Positions 22,691 through 34,204 of a stretch of DNA of 64,000 bases are shown one piece after another. Below the pieces are notes generated by a model. It ran no database searches. It was not told the origin of the DNA and saw only the letters and a list, made by a program, of their open reading frames with translations. Each line of letters begins with the position of its first letter. Within the stretch, counting starts at the first letter, position 1. The position numbers and the translations under genes were made by a program. Location of the stretch: NCBI GenBank assembly GCA_011109175.1, contig RDEW01000010.1, positions 248,001 to 312,000 on the forward strand, read 5' to 3'. This DNA is from Dicyema japonicum. Lineage: Eukaryota > Dicyemida > Rhombozoa > Dicyemidae.

Positions 22691-25600
22691 ATAAATAAAT
22701 TGAAAATTGTACTTATAAATAATAATCAATAGAATCGAAAAAATCATGAAAGTTATCTCTAATATGGATGTGATAGAAACAAAACCTCAATCCTATATAA
22801 AATAAATGGAAAATTTAAAGACTAATTTTGAATACGAATATTTCTGATTTACAAGCAATTTTCATAGAAGAATGGTATAATATATCTTCAAAAGACACAT
22901 AAAAGTTAATTATAAATTATAAAAATCGTTTAAAAGCAGTGATTCTTAACGAGTGTCTGCCACAAAATATTAGTGTCATTTTACTTAACGTTGCCATGAA
23001 TTTTTTAAACAATAAATTTAACTTAAACATTATAAATGGGTAAAAATTAAAAAATAAAGAATCTCATAACTAATTTGCTCAATTAAGATAAATCGTTTTA
23101 TTTTAAATAAAAAAAACTTTTAAAATAATAGGAAAGATTCTTTTTGAAGAAAGATAATAATAATCACATATTACGTAGGGTGCCATGAATTATTTACTCT
23201 ACTGTATATTGGAAATGGCAGAATGCGTAATATGCAATCAAAAAATGACAAAATCCTCTTTTGCTCCTGCGAAGCTTTCGAAATATTTGTCAATGAAGCA
23301 TAAACATTCCAAAACAAGATTTTTTCATTTTTAATAAATTAAATGAGTCCCTACATGTCCTGTGCGTTTGATACTGTCAAAAGAAAAACATTGTTGGACG
23401 TCACTGGGAGTTTCCTTGATGAGGATAACACAAGAATATGACTATACAACTCATATATAAAGCCGGTGCTTATGTGCAACTCGGGTATATGGGGGAGTCA
23501 CAGAGCTAGAGCTCAAGAAAATGGATATATTTCATCAAAAACAATTATGCAATTTAATGGGCCTGGGTTGACCCAAGAAGATTTTAAACAAGAAATTATA
23601 CTCTGTGACATAATCGAGGCCAATAAGCATCGACATTATTGAATGGTAAAACCAACAAGAGACTTGGTAAAAAAATTTTATTGAATCATATCTTCGTGAT
23701 TCTAAGAACTCATTATCGATATATACGCTAATTTTTTAGTTACTGATCATTTTGGAGTTACACAATCAAAATTGAATTTTTTGTGCATCTACCTATACAA
23801 TTCATTTCCTGTGTCGTAATCTGTTACTTGATTCTCTACCTACATCGGACAATTCTTTCAAGGCTACCTTAGGAAGAGAAATACCCTCATTCCCTTTTCC
23901 AAATCAGTTTCAGGCATTTCAAAGAAAAGCATTCCTTTTCTAAGTAAAAATTCAATGAACTTTGAATTTTTACATAATTGTAGGCTTAATTTTTACAAAA
24001 AATATTAAAAAACATTTTAACAGAACTAATGAAAGTTACGTTAACTAAGGTCCCATTTCAAAGTTTTCTTGGTATTCATTGATGACGTGGTTATTAAAAA
24101 GTATTTCTTTTTCACTCAGCGTTCGAGGTCTTAAAAATTCAAAAAGGATGATGAGGAACTAGGACGTCGTAATTTTTTTAAGAAATGAAAATCATATTTT
24201 CTCTACAAAAAAGTTATCAAGTTTGTCATTAGGAATGAAATATAGAATACAAAATCACTGATGTAAAACACTTGAGTAAATTAATGTATCTAGAAAATTT
24301 AATTAAGGATTTAGATTATTAACGAGTATCCCATTGACGTAAATTGAATTTAAAATTATGTTAGTAACAATTTTTTCTTGACTAAGTAAATAATCTATAC
24401 TACTATTATGTGAACACCAATTTTCGATATTTTTAATAAAATTATTTAATTAATTAAAATTAATTTTTTACATCGGCTAACATAATAAAGTAATAAAATT
24501 CTGTAAACTGTTGAATATTTTCATACAATTAACATAAAAATATTAAATGGTAAAAAGCGTAATTCAACTTAAGTCCTATACTGTCGCAGTTCTCGGAGCT
24601 TGTGGAGGAATTGGTCAGCCTCTATGTCTTTTATTAAAAACACATATGGATATGATTGGACAAATCAACCTATATGATATGAAAGATCCTATTGGAGTTA
24701 AAGAGGACTTGTCCCATATTCCAAATAAAATTGTGATAAAAAGCTTCAAGTCTGATAAACTCAAAGAAGCTCTAACAGGAGTACATGCTGTTATAATCTG
24801 TGCAGGAATTATGTCAAGTAAAAGTTAGTGTTTTAGTTTGATTTTAGTTGATTCTAGAAAAGATTTTTTATCGAAAAATTCAAGCATAATCAAAAGTCTC
24901 ATTGAAGAAATAGGACAGCATTGCCCTCAGGCCATTGTAGCAATTTTAAGCAATCCAGTAACAACATGTAGTTATTGTAGGTCAACTCATTGGTACCCTT
25001 AGCGGTTACTGCGCTATCAAATAAAGGAATTGATGCCTCAAAGCGGGTCGTTGGAATCACTAGTCTTGATGTCCTCAGAGCATCGACTTTCATGGCCTGG
25101 AAAATTGTATTTATTAAACAAAGACCTCTAGGGATGTGATCCTAAGGACATCGAAGGGATATGTATTTGTGGACATTCAGAAAACACCATTGTACCTTTA
25201 ATCAATAACTCGTCAATGAGTACCGATGAAATCAATGAACTCTGCTTAAAAATCCGAGATGCTGGTTCGGTTGTTATAGAAGCCAAAAATCGGATAGTTG
25301 TTGCTTTTATTAAACTTTTAAGGGATCTGCGACTCTTTCAACAGCTTTGGCCGCATTTAAGACCCTCAAGGCAATCCTTCGTGGACTCTCTGGCGAGAAA
25401 GGTGTAATTGAATGCGCATATGTGAAATCAGATGTTACTTCGTGTTCATTTTTCGCCTCCCCTGTTGAATTTGGACCCGAAGGAATCCATTCAGTGTTTT
25501 TGCCAGATTTGAATCAACAGCAACAAAAAATGGTTGACGAAGCTTTACCACACCTTAAAGCTGAAATCCAGGCTGGTCTAGATTCTTTCTCTCAATAACC

Positions 25601-26010
25601 TTGATTTTACTAATCTTCTTTTCTTACTTTTCGGTTTTTTAAATTAATCAAACATTAATATTTTAATTGATTTTTCTGTCAACAAAAACTTAACTTGGAG
25701 AAAAAAAATTCACGACTTTTAGTTGATCCTTCCCATTCTAAGCATTGAAGAGAATAAAGTACCAAACCATCGACTACCTCTACTCACTAGAGTTGATCCC
25801 ATAGACCATCAGAGTGAGCTACAAATATCATAATCTTACAGCTGAAGATAAGTTCGTAATTTTTTACTTGCTCTGGATACCAAGATTCAGCATATACGTA
25901 CTTGATTTTTGAAACGTGTTTCCTAATATTCGCCTACTTAAGTGTTAATTTTTTCGTTAATAACTTAATAGTTTAACTAGTATTAGAGGGAACTAAAGGT
26001 AAATTCGAGG
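22500..26010. repeat. Right arm of the 3.5-kb inverted duplication
   Basis: Inverted copy of 17165-20745. Carries the intact MDH gene. It lacks the RLE-LINE tail found in the left arm and has its own unmatched block at about 23432-23720. Confidence 0.92.
24547..25598 (+). CDS. Malate dehydrogenase, mitochondrial-type, 5 exons
   Basis: NAD-dependent malate/oxaloacetate interconversion. Exons 24547-24823, 24848-24957, 24981-25106, 25132-25296, 25323-25598; introns 24, 23, 25 and 26 nt; 318 codons without internal stop. Matches to the MDH2 type: NAD-binding 'VAVLGACGGIGQP', 'QHCPQAIVAILSNPVNS', 'GITSLDVLRAS' (catalytic Asp and binding Arg), 'CGHSENTIVPLIN' (catalytic His), 'GSATLS'. The mobile active-site loop is unusual: the first Arg of RxPGxxR is replaced (local reading 'GIMSSKIDSRKDF'). 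The N-terminus has only about ten residues before the Rossmann fold, too short for a usual mitochondrial presequence, so the location is unclear. Confidence 0.93.
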
Positions 26011-26214
26011 ATATTATTCTGTTCATATATACGTGGACCAAAAATGTACCTTCACTTAAAACGCCATTATAGTAAAATAATAAAATACTATGTGAGTAAA
26101 ACTTCAAATGGTCCTTCAATACTTTATTTGATTGGTCAGTGTATATGCGTAATATTATGTCGCGATCCCACTGCGAGCCATAGCGCTACGCACGACCAGT
26201 CAATTTATTTATTA

Positions 26215-27016
26215 TTATTTATTAAAACCAAAAATCACCCACAAATTTAATAACTAAGAGCCGTCAAGTGACTCGAATAGCCATCTCATTTTTGCTCGGT
26301 GTTCCTCCCGGTTTCCAACGCATTCCTGATTGAGCGTGGGTTTCTTACTTTTTAGGGTGGTAGTAAGGCTCCGGTTTTCCTCACTAATTCCTCAAATTTT
26401 ATATAGGATTGAGGTTTTGTTTTTAGTATATCCATATTAGAGATAACTATCATGATTTTTTCTCTTCTATTAACTTATTATTTATAAGTACAATTTTCAA
26501 TTTATTTATATTTATTATTTATTTAGAACCCTGGGATCACCGAAAAAGTCAGAAAAAAACGTTAGACATTTAGGTAATCCTAGTTCATGCAATCAATCCA
26601 GCCATCCAATGTATGTGGTCTCTCATTGTTCCCATTTCCGTAAGAAAGAGCCTTCTCTCATCCCTGTAGAGGAATCCAATTGAGAAGGGTAATATTGTTA
26701 TGCTAATTGAATTTTATTTATCTATTTATTTTAATAACCCCGAGAACACCGAGAAAGAAAGACAAAAGAGTCAAACAGTTAGGTGATCCCAGTCCTCGCA
26801 ATCAATTGTGCCATTCGATGTCTGTGATCTTCCATCGTCCCACTACTTTTCGGAAGAGCTTTCTCTCGGTCTTGCAGAGGAATCCGATCGGGGAGGGGAA
26901 TTTCTTATCCAATCGGTTTTCTTGCCATGGGAAGGATCAGACAAGCGGATTTCCATCTTCCTCACAGACGCGAAGAAATCCGGAGCCACGACTACGGATC
27001 TTAGCTTCCATGAGTA
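26215..27016 (-). mobile_element. Three LINE A 3' ends in series
   Basis: Minus-strand C-termini follow one another: 'NREEHRAKMRWLF' near 26.3 kb, a tail repeating the 20.5-20.7 and 22.5-22.7 kb tails at 26520-26700, and a third at 26707-27016 ending in 'GGGATCACCTAACTG'. They suggest repeated insertion into, or next to, older tails. Confidence 0.7.
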
Positions 27017-27029
27017 GTGGGTCGACCAT

Positions 27030-27330
27030 TTAACAGAATTTTATTACTTTATTATGTTAGTTGATGTAAAAAATAATTGTAAATACTTGAATAATTTTAT
27101 TCAAAATATCGAAAATTATTGTTCACATAATATTACTATGGATTATTTTCTAGAAAAAATTGTTAATAACCAAATTTTATGCCCAATTTGCGTCAATGAG
27201 ATACTCTTCCGTTTCTAATTTGAATAATTCAAAACTTAATGAATTTTCAAAAAGTACATCGATTCTACTAAAACGAAAGTACAGTTCAACAAACAAAATA
27301 TTTTTGTATTTAACATATCAAGAATGAGAT
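27030..27330. repeat. Third, partial copy of the MDH 5' flank
   Basis: About 230-300 bp resemble 18645-18900 of the left arm in the same orientation (shared 'AATATCGAAAAT', 'GTTCACATAATA', 'GCGTCAATGAGATACTC' versus 'ACGTCAATAAGATACTC'). No MDH coding sequence accompanies it. Confidence 0.7.
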
Positions 27331-27334
27331 AATT

Positions 27335-27630
27335 CTAATCAAAGTTGGAATATATCTCAAGATCGCCTAAAACAGGTGGAAGTAGAAAATTGTCACAAGT
27401 ATGACCTCCTCTCCAGTGAGCTTTTGATTCTCTATGATTGTCAAGTAAAGATTATCCAACTGGTTGGTTGAGTTGTCTCGAAATACTTCAAAAACTATAT
27501 GGATAAGCTATCTGTTGAAGGAGCAACGAAAACTTACATCCAGAGGGTTGTGTTGAAAAGGACTCTCGAATGCATGCTAATCGAACACAAACACGTGATG
27601 AAGGTTTCTGATGAAGAGTAAACCTCTATA
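27335..27630 (+). mobile_element. Family C 3' fragment
   Basis: Reads 'RLKQVEVENCHKYDLLSS' and 'TKTYIQRVVLKRTLECML', aligning with 'LQQVECKKLRK' and 'NVYVQSLVIKKTLDIS' of the copy at 2-3.3 kb. One frameshift. Confidence 0.6.
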
Positions 27631-27869
27631 CCTCACAACTTGAACTGACATGACATTTTCCGTAAGGAATCCAATTGGACTCTAATAGAGATATTTCGAT
27701 TGACTCTGATGTCGAAATGGGGAATAAGAGAGAGTTCGTGGCACACAATTCTTTTAGAGAAGGTGAGGGCTTACCATCGATCTGGATTAAAATCAGCTTA
27801 ATTAGATCATTTACTCGTTTTACTTTTTTAAGCATAAAATTTCCTCTTATGTTGTTTGTCGAATAAAAG

Positions 27870-28260
27870 AAAAATCTCTCCTACGTGGCTCGAGGTCTTA
27901 TAGAGAACTCTGTGCAGTGACCACAGAATTGTGTCTGCAAAATTCTACATAAAAGCTGGTCTAACAGCGGAGATGTCGCGGCTGACAAACACCTTTGGAA
28001 ACTTAAACGGCACAGCAACCAGCGTGACCCAGATGTACCAGCCTTATTGAACTTGCAGAAGGATTTAAGGATCAGATTTGAAAATACTATGGATCCACAA
28101 ACTGTTTCCAAACTGAAACAAGAACGAAGGAAAATCGAGAGAAAAATCAAACTCTTAAACAAGCAACATCACACCAACCAGTTGGAAAACAAGATTAAAG
28201 AGGTCGAACACTTTAAAAACAACACTGCAATTGAGACTAATGCAGAGAAGAACCAGTAAA
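27870..28260 (+). mobile_element. LINE B endonuclease-RT linker fragment
   Basis: Begins 'SYVARGL', as the copy at 39.33 kb does ('SYVTRGL'). It continues as a lysine/arginine-rich coiled stretch ('LKQERRKIERKIKLLNK') like that at 57.1-57.3 kb, between endonuclease and RT. Confidence 0.6.
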
Positions 28261-28639
28261 AGAAGCTTCTATGGTCATCGAACAGGAAAGGATTGGAGAG
28301 ATTAGTATCGAGGATCATGCAGATGCAGCACGAAAATAATTATAGTCTTATGATTCTATGTTGTTGATCATAGTAGTACTATAAAACCATATGGTGACCA
28401 TATCGGAGGCGCACACAACTTCCAGAGGTAGAGAAACTCCGCTTTCATCAATGTTCATTGGCAAACATCCAGAAACTAGTTGATATTTAGTTTTTTAATG
28501 AAATCAATAGAAACGAAGTCATGTGTCATTTTGAAGCACAAACGAGTGGCTTAAATTTTCGAAATGGTTATAAAATGTAATTTCCACAATTGTTTGTTCC
28601 CGTTGGTAGGTGTGATCCTCTTTTTATTGTTGAAAGCTA
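28261..28639. other. Unassigned
   Basis: No gene or known repeat seen. The 5' part of the following SINE-associated repeat may begin near 28560. Confidence 0.3.
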
Positions 28640-28925
28640 AAAGTCGAGGTTCGGGTGGTCCGGTGTTTTACATCATTTTTTGTACAAAAATCTGTTTGTA
28701 CGGACTATCAAAGATAGAACATTTTATCAAAACGGTTTTATTTTATTAAGAATTTTGAGTTAGCATTCTGGCGATGTGTCGCAGTGGCCTAATGGTCCCT
28801 AGTTCGAATCCCCAACTGTACCTTTTTGGTTTAAGGCTCCATAGATGTATGATGAATTGGCTTGATGAGTGACGCCGTAATCAGTGAAAATCTCACTGCG
28901 GAACGGAATTTTCTATAAAAGACAT
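28640..28925 (+). repeat. tRNA-derived SINE, copy 1
   Basis: A-box-like 'TGTCGCAGTGGCCTAATGG', B-box 'AGTTCGAATCCCC', then a tail with the perfect hairpin CAGTGA/TCACTG and 'GCGGAACGGAATTTTCTATA'. About 100 bp upstream of the A-box is also shared with copy 2. Confidence 0.8.
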
Positions 28926-29429
28926 AATAATCTTGTATTTCTTCCAAGTTTATTAAACAGGAACATCAGACAGAAACAGTATAGTTCGTCGTTGTTCTGA
29001 TAAAATATTAAGCTCGCCTTGTTCTGGCGATATTACAAACCCGCCACGGCATAAGATTTGATGCAACATTTTTTGCGAAGGGATCCAGTGAGATGAGAAA
29101 ATATACCTATATTTTTAAATTTTTATCATTAAAATATTAACAATAAAAGATAAATCAACGAGCTTGTATGACCAGACTATTTCCTATGACAATAGATATC
29201 GAGATACGATCTCGAAACCATCCAGTCTCACGTAGATTCTCAGTGACCCGAATTCGAAAAAGTGACTAAATTAAAAAATTATTATTGGTAGAATTTTCAT
29301 ATTAGTATCTTATGCACTAATGATTTTATCTTCATATAAAAATTCGTTTTGCTGTTCTATTTTAGGCATTTCCGCTTTATGGATTTTGCTGTTACATGTT
29401 ATTTCCCATTAAACTTTCATTTCAAAACA
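28926..29429. other. Unassigned spacer between SINE copies
   Basis: No gene or repeat recognised. AT-rich. Confidence 0.3.
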
Positions 29430-29795
29430 TTATATTTGCGGGGTTTTTACATCATTTGTAGTTATTTTGTGAAGTATCACTTCATAGATTTTCACCTCTT
29501 CGGACTTGGTCACCTTTTAGCGACTTGGATCGTGTTTAGTAAATCATTTTTTGTACAAAAATCTGTCTGTACGGACTATCAAGATAGAACATTTTTATCA
29601 AACGGTTTTATTTATTAAGAATTTTGAGCCAGTATTCTGGCCATGTGTCGCAGTGGCCTCAAGGTCCCTGGTTCGAATCCCCAACTGTACCTTTTCGGTT
29701 TAAGGCTCCATACATGTAAGATAAATTGGCTTGATGAGTGACGCCGTAATCAGTGAAAATCTCACTGCGGAACGGAATTTTCTATAAAGGAATAA
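29430..29795 (+). repeat. tRNA-derived SINE, copy 2
   Basis: Same layout as copy 1 with a better B-box ('GGTTCGAATCCCC') and the identical hairpin tail. An extra ~90 bp lies in its 5' flank compared with copy 1. Confidence 0.8.
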
Positions 29796-29989
29796 ACACA
29801 ACAAGAAAAAAGAAATCAGAATTATTCCTTCTCCCACTACGATTCTATACTTAAATAAAGTGTGTGTTATGCCTGGAATGAGTAAAAAGCTAATATGCTC
29901 TGTAAAAGTGCAATTTTTTATTATAGTCTAATACTTAAAAGAAGAGAAGTTATCATTAGGGCAACCCAAATGCTATAAATTTCTATTTA

Positions 29990-30440
29990 ATAAAAATATA
30001 CAAAAAAATTGTATTTGTTAAAATTATTATTATTATTAACCAAAGAACGTCTACGTCACTTTTTACCTCTGACAAAAGATTGGGAAGGAAGACAGTCACC
30101 TTGAAGTTAAACAAGGTAACACTTCCATGATACTACATAATGGGACCGTCCATATCTTTCATAAATAAGAGGAAAATTGAGGAAAATGCAAAAGAGGGTT
30201 TACAGAGTAACGGAGCGTTGGATTTGTGAAGATCATCGAACCGGACCTACGCCTCTGGAGGGCCTTATGACATTAGACTCCAGATCACGGGAAGGTGGCT
30301 TTGAAAATTCAGGTAGCTTCATTGTACATTCATGCGCGGGCACGAAGGATGAATACCTAGCAAAGATGAGGTCGCTGTTAGAATGCATCGGGATTACGTG
30401 ATAATTAGTTTGGTTTTACCGTTGTTGGTTAAATAAATTA
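29990..30440 (+). mobile_element. LINE A C-terminal fragment
   Basis: Ends 'CAGTKDEYLAKMRSLLECIG' followed by the tail 'CGGGATTACGTGATAATTAG' and an A/T-rich end. Internal deletion compared with the full element. Confidence 0.75.
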
Positions 30441-30456
30441 AAAATTACTAAATTAA

Positions 30457-30845
30457 TTAAATGATCTCGAAGGCCACAATCAAATTCTTCATCCTCTCCT
30501 TGTGCGCCTTCTGGGATCCAACACAACTTCTCTGTGGGCGAGATGAGAATAAAAATTGAGAAGGGTGATGTATACCCTTCTCATAAGACAGGTCCTGGTT
30601 GTGTACTGTTGGGAGCTGCACTGCCTCCACGGGGAAGTAAATCCCTTTCCATTTTGTCGAATAAGGTCTCCAAGATGAGGAGATTAATATTTCTAGTTCC
30701 CCGAGATTACTAATAGTAGTGGATGTCAAGGACTGAATGTTGCTGATTTTTTCCAGGACTGATTGATTTCCCATAACGCACAGGTAGCTGACATATGGCT
30801 CAATGAATTGTTTGTACAAAAATTTCAATGCTGGAAAAAGGGTAT
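30457..30845 (-). mobile_element. LINE A C-terminal fragment
   Basis: Minus frame 'LYKQFIEPYVSYLCVMG' through 'SCVGSQKAHKERMKNL'. Tail to tail with the plus-strand fragment at 29990-30440. Confidence 0.8.
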
Positions 30846-30914
30846 TAATGCCACCAAAAATAGATTTAATATTTTCTTAGAATTTATTTGTTAAATTGTT
30901 CGATTATGCTATAG

Positions 30915-30990
30915 TAGCGTGCGTCATGTGGTTCACCGTTTCTGGTGGCGTCGGATATAGTCCTAAACTATATCTAAAAAGAACCATTTG
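30915..30990 (+). promoter_or_regulatory. Conserved structured 5' leader of LINE A
   Basis: Shares 'GCGTCATGTGG' and 'CATTTGCTC' with the starts of the short elements at 46.05 and 57.55 kb. An outer stem TGGTTC/GAACCA (30929-30934 with 30981-30986) encloses two hairpins: CACC/GGTG, and GATATAG/CTATATC (30954-30960 with 30968-30974). Stem sequences change between copies while pairing is kept. It may be an internal promoter or a self-cleaving leader as in other non-LTR elements; that role is inference. Confidence 0.6.
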
Positions 30991-33790
30991 CTCTCTACCA
31001 ACCAGAGGACTTCCCATTGGACGGCATTCTCTCACTGTTGGAACATTCTATCGATGAGACTGTTGACCTCAGGAGACGTGGAACAAAACCCAGGCCCAAA
31101 GAAGTTAACAATCCAAAGCTTAAACATAAACGGGATCAGAGGAGAAATTGCCGAACTTTCCTTATTCTTGGAGAGGAACAGAGTGGACATCTGCCTTCTC
31201 CTGGAAACGAAACTTTCAAATAACATTCCTACTCCTCTCTTTAACGGATACAACACAGTAAGATCCGACCGCCCATCTGGCCAAGGAGGGGGTCTACTGA
31301 CTCTTGTGAGAAAAGGAATAAAATACCTCGAGAACCCTTCTCTTTACAAGAGCTTAATGGAAGACTCGAACACGGAGATAATTGGAATCTCTGTTATAAC
31401 TTCCATTGGAAAAATTGAAATTGCGAATGTTTATGTTCCTCCTCCTGGCTCCTGCAAGAAAAATTTCTCCTTTGACCTATCTACCTTGGACAAACTGGAG
31501 AACTTGCTTTTATGTGGAGACCTTAATGCGAAGCACCCTTCTTGGTTCCGCTACCAATCCGCTGATAACAGAGGAAACCTGCTATTATCCCAAATGCAAA
31601 ACTTAATAATCATCAACAACCCGAAAAGAACACTAGGACACCATACAACACGAAGGACATGGTGACATCTCCGGACTTATCCGTCTGCTCACCTCGTCTT
31701 TCCACGATCATTAATTGGACGGTCCGTTATGACCTCCGGAGCGACCACCATTCAATGTTAATGAAGCTGAACTGCGAGCCACGCTTTGTACCGAAGCCTA
31801 TTCATTTCTATGATTACAAAAATGCAAATTGGACTGGCTTTACAAATTTCGTTGATTCAAAACTGCAACATTTCCAATCTGAAAATTTCTCCTCCATAGA
31901 CAAAGCTATACTATTTCAACAAACAATCATTGACGGAAGAAATATTTTTATCAGAAAAGCATATATAAAAAACGAAAAATTGAAATACGACTCAAAAACA
32001 AGGAAAATAATTATGGAAAGAAACAACCTTAAGAAAATGATACATCGTTCACGAGAGGTTATTAATCGAATCAGGTCACTAAACATTCTTATCACGAAAA
32101 GCACAAACAACACCCAAAGGAAGAAACTCATGCGAATCTCTGCTGCCATGAATAACCAGACCTCAATTTCCAACATGTGGAAGATGTTGAGGCGTCTGAA
32201 GAACCCAGAATACGAAGATAACAAAGAACAATGCCAGCTCAATCTGAATAAATATATGAAACATTGTATTCGAATCAGTCACATTCCTTATAAAAAGATT
32301 AACACACAAACGAAAATAAAGAGAAAGCCATCCAAATTTGCCCCGCTGATTTATTTTCTCCCTAAAGATGTATCCAAAGCAATATCAAATCAGAAAAAAA
32401 CAAACTCATGTGGCCCAGACGGAATTCCTCTTATTCTGCTGAAACACTTGGGCCCAGCATCAATAAATGCATTAACAACATCTACAACACATCGCTGAAC
32501 AAATACCATACCGACTTTATGGAAACTATCAAAAATTCGACCAATATTGAAGCCGGGAAGACCGAAGAACGATCCCGGCTCTTACAGACCAGTTTCCCTT
32601 ATATGTGTTTTGTCGAGGATCCTGGAGAAACTGGTCCTAAAAGTTATTCGCCCTTTTCTCCCACAACCTACATTCCAACATGGCTTCAAGGAAGGATTAT
32701 CAACAACCTCCTTCCTAACAACATTAATGAAGTTCATAACTGAAGGACACAAGAACAAGCCAAAACAGGAAAAATCGGTCATATGTACGATCGATATTCA
32801 AAAAGCTTTCGACTCTGTCCCAAGGAAGATCCTCATACGAAAAATATTTTTGACAAAAATTGATGCACCATTAAAGTTATGGTTAGCAAATTTCGTAAGT
32901 GGACGCCGAGGGAAAGTATCCGTCGGAAACAAGAGTTCCAGATCGGGATTATTACCCAATGGTGTACCCCAAGGATCTCCTCTGTCACCAATCCTTTTTA
33001 ATTTGTTTTTGAGTGATCTCCCCGTACCTATGAATAATAATGACATGCTACTTTCCTATGCCGATGACATAGTTGTCGCATCTAGAGACGTAAACGTCGA
33101 ACATGCTAAGAAAGACTACAAGGAATACTAAATAACATATTTGGATGGTTGTGCGAGAATCGATTAAATGCATGTTCCGAAAAGTCAGCAGTCACTCTAT
33201 TTACTAAGAATAGAAAGATGGGAACGCAAACAATTGATGTCATGTTAAATGGAGTACCTATACCACAAAAGAAATCGCAGAAGATACTGGGAGTAACTTT
33301 TGATACTTTCCTCTGCTTCTCAGCCCATGTGGAATCTATCATATCAACCTGTGCAAAGAAAATAAATTTTTAAAGGCCTTCTTTTGGAACTGTGGAGGAA
33401 TTTATCTGCCAGGTATCGGGACCCTCTACAAGCAGTATGTCGAGCCAACAATAGGCTGTGCATGTGCCGCATGGGGATCTAACCTGTCCGCAACGAACCT
33501 AACAAAAATTCAAGATATCCAGTCAAGAGCAAAAAATTACTAGAAAAATATACAGATAAAGAAATTGCCCCCAGAGCACTCGAGTCTATCATAGAGGCAA
33601 CTGGAGGCAATTTCAGAAGAGGAAAGGAAAAAGACCCCCGTCCGTATAGAAAATGCGTGGGATCACAGTCGGAGCATCGAGAAAAGATGGCCCGATTATT
33701 GAGAGATGCCGGGATCACCTGAATATTAGTTATTGGTTAAGACGGTGTTTCTTTGGCTTAAATAATAATAATTGTAATTAACTTTGGAAA
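30915..33790 (+). mobile_element. LINE A, nearly full length (2A - endonuclease - RT)
   Basis: Best LINE A copy. Starts with a structured 5' leader (30915-30990). ORF from 30988: 2A-like 'LLTSGDVEQNPGP' at 31060-31098, then an AP-endonuclease-type domain ('SLNINGIRGEIAELS', 'LLLETKL', 'LLCGDLNAKHPSW', 'LRSDHHS'), a basic linker, and an RT ('MKPGRPKNDPGSYRPVSL', 'IDIQKAFDSVPRK', 'GVPQGSPLSPILFNLF', 'SYADDIVVASRD', 'KILGVTFDTFLCFSAH'), ending 'GGGATCACCTGAATATTAG' and an A/T tail. Frameshifts at about 31.66, 32.45, 33.13 and 33.38 kb inactivate it. Architecture fits the I/Jockey superfamily broadly; the clade needs a tree. Confidence 0.88.
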
Positions 33791-34059
33791 AAATTGCTTA
33801 TAAAAATTTGACATGAGGTAGGTTAAAAGTGTTCAAACCTTGTCTGAAACTTACAGTGATAGTTGGCCAAGTTATAATTGAAGAGGAATTTTACAGAAAA
33901 CCAGCTGAAACATCAGAACTTGTGTAAAACAGATTTCTGCAGAAAAAAATGTTGATGGTTACTTGAAGTTTCCTATTAAAATAATTGTAACAGTGGAGAA
34001 TATAGGATCTATAAAATGTGTCGAAATAGAATTTGTGTAGCAAACAACTGAGCTAAAGC
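33791..34059. other. AT-rich gap
   Basis: Nothing recognised. Confidence 0.3.
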
Positions 34060-34165
34060 TAAAAAAATTTATTTATTAATTTATTTTATTAACCCCGAAA
34101 TCACGAAAAAGAGGATAAAAGTCATCCTATAATTAAGTGATCTCGGTGTCCATACCAGTCCTTTT
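34060..34165 (-). mobile_element. LINE A-like tail
   Basis: Minus 'GATCACTTAATTATAGG' followed by an A/T-rich terminus, with no coding part. Confidence 0.5.
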
Positions 34166-34204
34166 CATGCGCTGAAATAAATCACAGTAATGTTGAGTTA
34201 TTAA

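Noticed and set aside
23470-23600. A fourth 2A motif ('VNPGP' on the minus strand)
   Set aside because: No D(V/I)Ex before NPGP and no endonuclease start after it; likely chance.
28770-28830. Genuine tRNA gene
   Set aside because: Only A- and B-box-like segments are present; no cloverleaf acceptor stem. A SINE explains the repeats.
28860-28920. SINE tail as a hammerhead ribozyme
   Set aside because: 'TTGATGAG' and 'GTGAAAA' resemble core pieces, but the required stem II pairing and the exact CUGANGA core are absent.
30915-30990. LINE A leader as an HDV-like ribozyme
   Set aside because: Hairpins and the outer stem fit, but I could not find the P1 pairing or a catalytic C in the expected joining region. 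Kept only as a structured leader.
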